Below are positions 56,481 through 64,000 of a stretch of 64,000 nt of DNA, piece after piece. Below the pieces are notes generated by a model that ran no database searches, was not told the DNA's origin, and saw only the letters and a list, made by a program, of their open reading frames with translations. The DNA lies in assembly GCF_000143415.4 (NCBI RefSeq), contig NW_003314337.1, forward strand, positions 737,746 to 801,745, read 5' to 3'. The DNA comes from Selaginella moellendorffii (taxonomy: Eukaryota; Streptophyta; Lycopodiopsida; Selaginellales; Selaginellaceae). Numbering within the stretch: position 1 is the first letter of the stretch; each line of letters starts with the position of its first letter. Both the position numbers and the translations under genes were made by a program.

Positions 56481-57611
56481 TGTCGCGAATGTGACTTTCT
56501 GTATCGAAAGTTACCTGTCGGCTAGTCCTTTCGGATACTCTTACCTTACTGCCATGATGGCAGGAGGTCGGTATTGCTGGACCCGTTATCAGTCTCCGCC
56601 TAAGCTAGTTGAGAAACTGGTCCTCGCGTGTGCACTTGACCAGATGAGCATAAGGACGGAATTCCTACGTGCTATTTGTCAAGCATACTTGACCTGGTTA
56701 GAGAAACTCATTCGTTGACTTGCACTTGCTAGTGTTGGGAACCCCCACGATATTGAGCTTGGTCCCTCAATATCGCTAGATGATAGCTTACCGTGTCTGC
56801 CAAACACCCTCGCTATCATACCCTTTGTGTTAGTCTCATTCCGGTCCTAGATGCTATTTATGGAAAGTGTCCAGATTTGCTCATTTGGCATATCTACGGA
56901 ATGTAGAGATCGGTCTGAACACAATGGTGTTCGTCCTGTGTCCAAATTCGCATTCTAGCGCCATTCCATATTTAGTAAGTTTCGAGCTTGTCCCAGAGAC
57001 TAACTCCTGGTACTAAGGGTAGGCTTGGGTGAAAGCCCAAAGCGTGTGTTCCTCAAGGGGGGGGGGGCTATGGGGGGTTCCAAATGTATAGTAGGGATAG
57101 TGGGTAGGTCGGGCATGGCCGACCAACCTGAGGCATAGTTTAGCTCCCGCTTGCGTGCCTGTCCTTGTTCTGCGTCCGGCTTGGGTCTAAGCCCAAGCTC
57201 CATTCCATGCTAGTTGGTGGAGTACCCATGTCCTCGCGTTAGGCCACCGGTATGCCGAAATAGCACCAGACTCCGTTTGGCTCCGTTTTGCGTGCTAGTC
57301 CTGGCATTGGGATGCTAGTTACTCTAGGACTGTTCCAAGTCGCTCCGGGCCCCTGTCCCTTCGCTTCTTGGGCTTTATGCTCGGGAGTTGCTCCGTGGTT
57401 CAGTTCCATCACTCCTTGGCTCCATGCTTGGGAGTTTGGCACCGTTCCTTCGTTCAGTGGCCCAAGGCCCTGAACCTCGGGTTCCTATGGACACGTGGCA
57501 TGTGACACGTGGCATCTGTCACGTGGCACAAAGAGGGTTTAGGTTCCGCTTCGTGGTGTTATCCCATGGTAAATCACCATAGGATAAAGGGTCAAAACCA
57601 CATGCGCTACA
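56481..57611 (+). repeat. A1 3' LTR
   Basis: 1,131 bp; G-run at 57057-57067. Ends GCTACA, then ACTAC. Confidence 0.9.
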
Positions 57612-57616
57612 ACTAC

Positions 57617-60359
57617 CTAAGACTTTTTATTGGGATAAAGAAGTTAAATATACCCTTATGAAGGATAAATTATGCGATATAGTAAGTCAATGTCATAAAG
57701 GGAATGTTCATTGTCAAAGATGCCATCATTAGGACACCCAAGCACTCTAGAACACCAAGAGGTGGTGTTTGGTGTCAGGAGGGCAATGGATAAAGCCCAA
57801 GGGACAAAGTCCTTAGCGAATGATGGATAGGAGGTGCTATCTAAATATCCAAGATTGTGGAGATGGGAGAAGTCCATCTACTTGAATTGAATAATGCTAA
57901 AGAGGGATTTTGGCAAAGTTAAAGATGGGCATATAAAGGCCCATAAATAGCAATGTTAATCCCAGTGTCTGGGATTACAAGGTGAGCATACCCGAATTGA
58001 AGAACCACTCCCTAAACTGTCAGGTAAGTTCATCCCTATAAATACTTGCTAAGGCATAGTAGAAAGTGCAAAACTATCCTCCTAGTCTAGAGGAGAATAA
58101 CCAAAGGAAACATATAAGGCTAAAAAGCAAGTAGTAAAAGGATATAACTAAACCATAGGAATCAAAGGGCATAACCAAAGGTGGTTATGCAAGATGGAAG
58201 TGGAGAATCAAGTGGGTGCTCGAGCATGTAGTTACTAACAACCGTGATGTCATAGAGAGTATAAAGCATGGAATTGTCCATGTTAGACCATATAACAATT
58301 AGAAAGTTTGCAAAATGAGAGGCTCTAACAAGCTAAGGGACAGAGTTCTTTCAAGGTTCCCAAAGACAATTTTATGTAGTTTAATACCTAGAAAGCTAAG
58401 TGTAAATGGTTCATAGAATGCGCGAAATCAAAGTGGCACAGCAAAAGCGTGGTTTTGAAGTTTAAGGCAAGGCTATCAAGGTTGGGGAAGTAGTTCCCAA
58501 GTGGTCAAAAAGATGGCTTTGAACAAAAGTTAATGGTTAAGGACTTTCACACTTATGCATGCAACCATGTTACGTTGGTCGGATGACTTACTATGCGAGA
58601 TTGGCAAGTTAGAGGAATAAATCCCCTAGTTAAAGGTGCTAACTTCAAAAGGGGTGGCCCATGGGGCCAAACATGGAAGAGTCTATACATGATTACAGAC
58701 TTGTCAAGTGAGAGGACTTGGTAGTGCGGAGGAACAAGGTTCCTATGCTATGATTTGTAATGCACTTTAAAGTATAAGTTAGTGCACCAACGTGGGGAGT
58801 CATACCAGGCATCCTGGGTGATGCCATCCATAGATGTATATATGGAGGTTAGGTTTGAGTCCCAATCCTCTAGTGCTTGGGTTCGAGTCTCAACTCACTA
58901 GGGCACGGTGATGGTTTGAAATATGAGGACACTCATTTTTCGGTGGTCATGGACTCTTAGTAAGGAGATTGGCTTAGGCACACTGCCAAGCAGAGGATGC
59001 TCTAGAGTCATAATATATGGTTAGATTGCTTAATGTGAAAGCTCGGCATATCTAACTTGAACACTTTAGTGCAAGTGGCACCAAAGATGTGGTGAATGAG
59101 ATGGAGACACCCAGTCTTAGTTGCTATGGACCCTTGGCCGAAAGGGCTGGTTTGGGTGCATCACTGAGTGTGGGGGATGCCCCCAGGGCTATGATGAACA
59201 ACTTAAAGATTTGGAAGACTAGTACCTATTGGCAAATTTGTTAAGTTGCCAAGGTTAGATCACTTATGGCTAAAATGAGGACAAAGTTCTTGTGAGGTTA
59301 AAGAATAAAGTTTCTAGTTCAAACTGTTGATTTGAACTATTGAGGATGGTGTGGCTTGGTCAAAGTGACCAAGTGGGAAGAACACCTAAGGGAAATGAAT
59401 GGTGATAATGCGATGGCATAGTGAGTCCAAACAAAGTAGTCTTTATAAAAAACCCATGGGAGGGTCACAAAGTTGGGCCGTAGATAGAGCCCACAGCAGA
59501 AAATGCTAAAGAGACATACTAGGGGTAAACACCCTTTGGACTTGGCAAAACAAAGTCTTTGTTATAGAACCGAAAGAATACCTCGAGAATAGAGGTAGTG
59601 ATTCTATGTTACTTGGCACAACAATCAATAGATAGGAGCAAAGACTAGTGGCCAAGTTTGGGCCATGAAATTCATTAGGAAAAATCCAAATGGAAAAGTT
59701 AGACAAGAAACACTCATAAGTTTGGTACTAACAAATTGTGGAAAAGGAAATATATTTCTAAGGATGGATTTCTAAATGCTCAAATTTGGTGAAGTGAATG
59801 CTCTAAGGTAGGGAGTGGCAAAGTAGCCAAATTATGGGGCCGTAAATAGTCTTAGCATGAATTATGGAAAAATGGAACATAGTGCCTAGAGTGGCATGAA
59901 ATAGGAAAGAGGGTGATGAAGGCCCTCAAGTAAAGAACTTCCTAGGATGGGAAAGTGGAGTTTGCATAATATGTGCAATACAAGGTGTTGAAAACACCCA
60001 GGAAATTGACTTTGAGAAGTCAAAATTAAGAATTCCAAAGTGTAGAGGTTATACTGATAAAAATTGAGACTATTTGAGAATGAATAGTGGGATTGAGATA
60101 GAGAAGGTGTCTTTAAAGGGTTTAGTGAGAACTAAATCAATAAAAGGAGAGAACTACCACAAATGGTTGAATGAGTCTCTAAATTGGAGAGATTATACTC
60201 TTTAAAAGATGGACAAGGCATGGTGAGCCTTCGGTGTTAAACTATTGATGAATATTGGTTAGGTGCCAAAGATGGAAAGGGTAATACATGCTAGTATTAC
60301 TTTATAAAATGGTTTATCGTTCGATGAGGACATCAAACTTCATCTATGGGTGGTGGAGT
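57617..60359 (+). mobile_element. B1 interior, right part
   Basis: Continues from 50374. No coding frame. The 58850-59190 stretch is like E1 710-890. Ends GGGTGGTGGAGT before the 3' LTR, the same as at 948-959. Confidence 0.8.
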
Positions 60360-61877
60360 TGTGAGACATAAATCCCTATGCCCCAAAGTGGAGCTGAAAG
60401 GATGCCACATGGTAGTGGCCAAAGTGAAAGCTAAATGAGCGTAACACGTTTGGGGTAAAAGCTCTGACTTGAAAAGTCAAGAGCGGGAGTGGAACTCCCA
60501 ACGAAGTGCTCAAGGAACAAGCACGAAGTGAGCAATAAGTGAGTCTCTAAAAATGGGACACAAGAGGAGTCCGAGATGGACCGAGACAAAGTCTGAGATG
60601 GAGTCCGAGATGGACTCGAGATGGAGTCCGAGATGGAGTGCAAGATGGACCCCAGATGGAGTCTAAGATGGAGTCCGAGATGGACCGAGATGGAGTCCAA
60701 GATGGAGTTCGAGATGGACCGAGATGGAGTCCAAAATGGACCTGAGATAGAGTCCGAGATGGAGTTCGAGATGGACCGAGATGGAGTCTGAGATGGACCT
60801 GAGATAGAGTCCGAGATGGAGTTCGAGATGGACCGAGATGGAGTCTGAGATGGACCTGAGATGGAGTCCGAGATGGACTGAGATGGAGTCCAAAATGGAC
60901 TTGAGATGGAGTTTGAGATGGAGTTTGAGATGGACCGAGATGGAGTCCGAGATGGACCCGAGATGAAGTCCGAGATGAACCCAAGATGGAGTCTGAGATG
61001 GACTTGAGATGGAACCCGAGATGGAGTCCGAGAAGGACCCAAGATGGAGTCTAAGGTCGAGACCGAGACCGAGACCAGGACCGAGACCGGGACTGGGACC
61101 GAGACCAAGACCGAGATCAGACCGAGACCAAGACTGAGGCCAAGGCTGAGACCGAGGCTGAGTCCAAGTCTGAGTTCGAATCCGAGTCTGAGTCCGAGTC
61201 CGAGGGTAAAAGCCTAATGCATTTGTCTCCCAGACCCTAGGGGATTTGGTGAGCTCCAAAAGTATAGTAGGGGGAGGACTCCAATGGAGCCAGCTTGGCC
61301 AGGAAAGGCCAAGTTTGCCAGGATAGGCCAGTTTGGCCTAGGAGGGCTGTGCCCAGGTGTTGGGTGATGGGATAACCACTGGGAAGTCCAAACTAGAGTG
61401 AATACAAATTGACAAGTGGGGTAGCTTAGTGAAGTGTTTAAGAGCCGGCTCTAGTTCCCTCAGGAGATCGAATGGCCAATGCTCCCAGTCCAAGTGTGGG
61501 TCGCACTACCTACTTGGATACCTGGCGTGGCTCAACGGAACCTTGCTCTAAGCCCATGGCTAGAGCACCAAAAGGCAGAAGGTGGGGAGAGTACCCATGA
61601 GGCTTGCGTAAGGCTACGGTGTTCTGAAATATTGTCCCAAAGTCCCAAACTGTGAAAAGGAAGAGGAACAATCCTCTAGTGCAGTGATTAAGGATATGGT
61701 CGCATGATAAGGAGGTCCCAAAGGATAGTGGGAATTAGAGGTTGGGCTTGTGGGCCTTGTTATAGTGGTAGTGTTGGTGAACACAGCCATGGACAAAAAG
61801 GGACTTGGTGGGGACTGGAAAAGGGATATTGGGGAAGGCTGTTCCCCATGTCTGTAGACATCCTAAGGATGCTAAGG
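60360..61877 (+). repeat. B1 3' LTR, broken by A2
   Basis: TGTGAGACATAAA start, array 60565-61204, GGTAAAAGCC block, then unique LTR sequence until the break at GCTAAGG (61877), where the family-A LTR TGTCATGAATG begins. The matching point in the 5' LTR is about 48793. Confidence 0.85.
60565..61204 (+). repeat. Tandem array in the B1 3' LTR
   Basis: About 640 bp, 12/11/10-mer units followed by GAGACC-type hexamers from about 61050. Length differs from the 5' LTR array (about 580 bp), so the arrays change size after or during insertion. Confidence 0.9.
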
Positions 61878-63231
61878 TGTCATGAATGTGACTTTGGGTA
61901 TCAAAAGTTACCTGTCGGCTAGTCCTTACGGACACTCTTACCTTACTACCACAATGGCAGGAGGTCGGTATTGCTGGACCCGTTATCAGTCTCCGCCTAA
62001 GCTAGTTGAAAAACTGGTCATCACATTTGCACTTAGACCGGAAGGGCACTAAGTAAGGAAATCCTAAGTTGTCATTTCATCAAGCAGACTTGACACGGTG
62101 ATGAGAAACTCATGATGTTGGCTTGCACTTGCTAGTGTTGGGAACCCCCGTGATATTGAGCTTGGTCCCTCAATATCGCTAGATGATAGTTTACCGTGTC
62201 TGCCACACATCCTCACTATCATACCCTTTGTGTTAGTCTCATTTCGGTCCCAAATGCTATTTATGGAAAGTGTCCAGATTTGCTCATTTGGCATATCTAC
62301 GGAATGTAGAGATTATCCTGAACACAATGGTGTCCGTCCTGTGTCCAAATTTGCAATCTAGGGACATTTTATATTTAGTAAGTTTCAAGCTTGTCCCAGA
62401 CACTAACTCCTGGTACTAAGGGAGGCTTGGGGTGAAAGCCCAAAGCGTGTGTTCCTCAAAAAAGGGGGGGGGGGCTGCAGGGGGTTCCAAATATATAATA
62501 GGGAGATAGTGGGTAGGTCGGGTATGGCCGACCAACCTGAGGCATAGTCTAGCTCCGCTTGCGTGCCTGTCCTTGTTTTGCATCCGGCTTGGGTCTAAGC
62601 CCAAGTGCCATTCCATGCTAGCTGGTGGAGTACCCATGTCCTCGCGTAAGGCCACCGGTATGCCGAAATAGCGCCAGACTGCATTTGGCTCTGTTTTGCG
62701 TGCTGGTCCTGGCATTGGGATGCTGGTTACTCTAGGACTGTTCCAAGTCCCTCCGGGCTCCTGTTCCTTCGCTCCTTGGGCTGTATGCTCGGGAGTTGCT
62801 CCATGAACCGGTTCCATCACTCCTTGGCTCCACGCTTGGGAGTTTGGCACCGTTCCTTCGTTCAGTGGCCCAAGGCCCTGAACCTCGGGTTTCTATGGAC
62901 ACGTGGCATGTGACACGTGGCATCTGTCACATGGCACAAAGAGGGTTTAGGTTCCGCTTCGTGGTGTTATCCTATGGTAAATCACCATAGGATAAAGGGT
63001 AAAAACCACGTGCGCTACATTTGGTATCAGAGGATGAGTCTCAGCGAGTACTATTCAATGAGATTGGGCAACTAGTCTCGTTGCATACGCAGAGATGAAA
63101 GAGATGAAAATGATGATCTGAGTGGGTACACATTTGGGTGCAAAGGCTTCGCAATCGTTCCTTGGGTATGGATTTGGTTACCTTGTTGTACCATATTTTG
63201 TGAGCTTGAGCTTGGGCTCACAAGAGGGATT
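61878..63231 (+). mobile_element. A2: family-A copy (5' LTR and start of interior)
   Basis: LTR 61878-63019 (1,142 bp, TGTCATG...GCTACA), G-run 62464-62474, primer site TGGTATCAGAG at 63022-63032, then about 200 bp of A interior, cut at 63231 by B2. Its LTR is more diverged than those of A1. If A2 made a 5-bp duplication, it should be TAAGG (61873-61877), repeated beyond the window. Confidence 0.85.
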
Positions 63232-64000
63232 TGTGAGACACAAAATCCCTAGGCCCCAAAGTGGAGCTGGAAGGGTGCCATGTGGTGGTGGCCGAAGCAA
63301 AAACCAAACGAGCGTAACACGTTTGGACTAAAAGCTCCGACTTGAAAGGTTGAGAGCGGGAGTGGAACTCCCAACAAAGTGCTCGAGGAACGAGCACGAA
63401 GCGAGCAATAAGCGAGGCTCCAAAAAGGGACCCAAAAGGACCAACACATGACATGTGGAAGTGTTCGAGATGGACCCGAGTTGGAGTCCGAAGTGGAGTC
63501 CGAGAAGGACCCCGAGATGGAGTCCGAGGTGGAGTCCGAGATGGACCTGAGATGGAGTCCGAGATGGACCCAAGATGGACACGAGATGGGGTCCGAGATG
63601 GAGTCCGAGGTGGAGTCCGAGGTGGACCCGAGATGGACCCAAAATGGAGTCCGAGATGGAGTCCGAGATGGACCCGAGATGGAGTCCGAGATGGACCCGA
63701 GATGGACCCAAAATGGAGTCCGAGATGGAGTCCGAGATGGACCTGAAATGGAGTCCGAGATGGACCCGAGATGGAGTCCGAGATGGAGTCCGAGATGGAC
63801 CCGAGATGGAGTCCGAAGTCGAGACCAAGACCGAGACCGAGACCGGGACAGAGACCGGGACCGAGACCGAGACCGAGATCGGGACCGAGACCGAGACCAA
63901 GGCTGAGGCCGAGACCGAGCCCGAGTTCGAGTCCGAGTCCGAGTCCGAGTCCGAGTCCGAGTGCGAGTCCGAGTGCGAGTTCGAGTCTAAGAGGGTGAAA
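63232..64000 (+). repeat. B2: family-B LTR (continues past the window)
   Basis: TGTGAGACACAAAATCC start inside A2. The conserved leader is followed by the array and, at the very end, GAGGGTGAAA, the start of the shared block. Whether it is a full element or a solo LTR cannot be seen. Confidence 0.85.
63464..63992 (+). repeat. Tandem array in the B2 LTR
   Basis: The most regular array of the five. Clean 12-mers and 11-mers to about 63810, then GAGACC/GGGACC hexamers, then GAGTCC hexamers at the end. Regularity suggests it is the youngest. Confidence 0.9.

Larger units (their letters stand above)
50375..57611 (+). mobile_element. A1: complete family-A non-coding LTR element (LARD-like)
   Basis: 7,237 bp, with LTRs 50375-51496 (1,122 bp) and 56481-57611 (1,131 bp), both TGTCGCG...GCTACA, flanked by perfect ACTAC duplications (50370-50374, 57612-57616). 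A tRNA-iMet primer site and a classic polypurine tract bound a 4,984-bp T/G-rich interior with no frame longer than about 62 codons. LTRs are nearly identical; the clearest difference is about 9 bp around 56870. It must have been moved by proteins from another element. Family-A pieces at 2150, 19837, 23540, 25120, 28230 and 61878 belong to the same family. Confidence 0.92.
47366..61877 (+). mobile_element. B1: family-B non-coding LTR element, host to A1
   Basis: 5' LTR 47366-49138, primer site, interior 49139-50374 and 57617-60359 (about 4.0 kb in total), 3' LTR from 60360. The interior has no frame over about 75 codons and no gag-pol motif. A1 sits inside the interior, and the 3' LTR is broken at 61877 by A2. 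The region near 58850-59190 and the last bases before the 3' LTR match E1 (710-959), the coding element at the window's start. Confidence 0.8.

Noticed and set aside
63464-63992. Possible CRISPR array
   Set aside because: Units are contiguous 6-12-mers without spacers, and the context is an LTR in a plant genome.

Overview
This is a transposon-dense stretch of a plant nuclear genome, most likely from a non-seed vascular plant such as a Selaginella-type lycophyte (inference, about 50% sure). The evidence is: plant-type protein kinase and PP2C genes, TTTAGGG-type telomere heptamers, chromodomain Ty3/gypsy elements including a Tf1/sushi/Tcn1-like one, tRNA-iMet primer sites (TGGTATCAGAG), and three predicted introns of only 52-54 nt. 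A 100-N assembly gap lies at 31736-31835. Several reported reading frames start at non-ATG codons, so starts are noted where they matter.

Layout. 1-1850: the 3' end of a chromodomain gypsy element (E1) and its LTR. 2150-4120 and 19832-22155: the interior of an old non-coding LTR element, here called family A. Inserted in it is a 4.1-19.8 kb chromovirus (E2, minus strand, 5-bp target duplication GGATT). The right LTR of E2 is in turn split by a 10.0-kb segment (9502-19497) flanked by a 44-bp duplication. That segment carries a ParB/sulfiredoxin-like gene, a gene with a GHTHEDVD-type (DUF7869-like) domain, and about 19 copies of an 18-22-bp palindrome not seen elsewhere in the window. This is the best candidate for an undescribed system.

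22156-29603: a family-B LTR, an inverted piece of family A, and a 2.87-kb tandem duplication that includes a decayed Athila/Tat-like pol. 29604-32376: hairpins, a 298-bp foldback element and two unidentified exon-like frames. 32377-37279: a complete but mutated gypsy element (E3; TSD CGTAA, 233-bp LTRs). 37285-40440: LINE and gypsy relics. 40801-43340: the only two convincing host genes, a Ser/Thr kinase (+) and a PP2C phosphatase (-). 43341-47363: PPR-like and LINE relics.

47366-64000: a nest of non-coding LTR elements. Family-B element B1 contains the complete 7.24-kb family-A element A1 (TSD ACTAC). The 3' LTR of B1 is broken by a second family-A copy (A2), which is broken by a second family-B copy (B2). 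A and B have LTRs, primer sites and (for A) a polypurine tract but no gag-pol, so they look like LARDs (large retrotransposon derivatives). B-type LTRs carry long arrays built on hexamers (GAGTCC/GAGATG/GAGACC). E1, which has coding capacity, shares this LTR architecture and is the best local candidate for the autonomous partner of family B.

Most genes here are retroelement machinery. The kinase and phosphatase are divergently placed on a 7-kb island, but nothing in the sequence shows that they work together.
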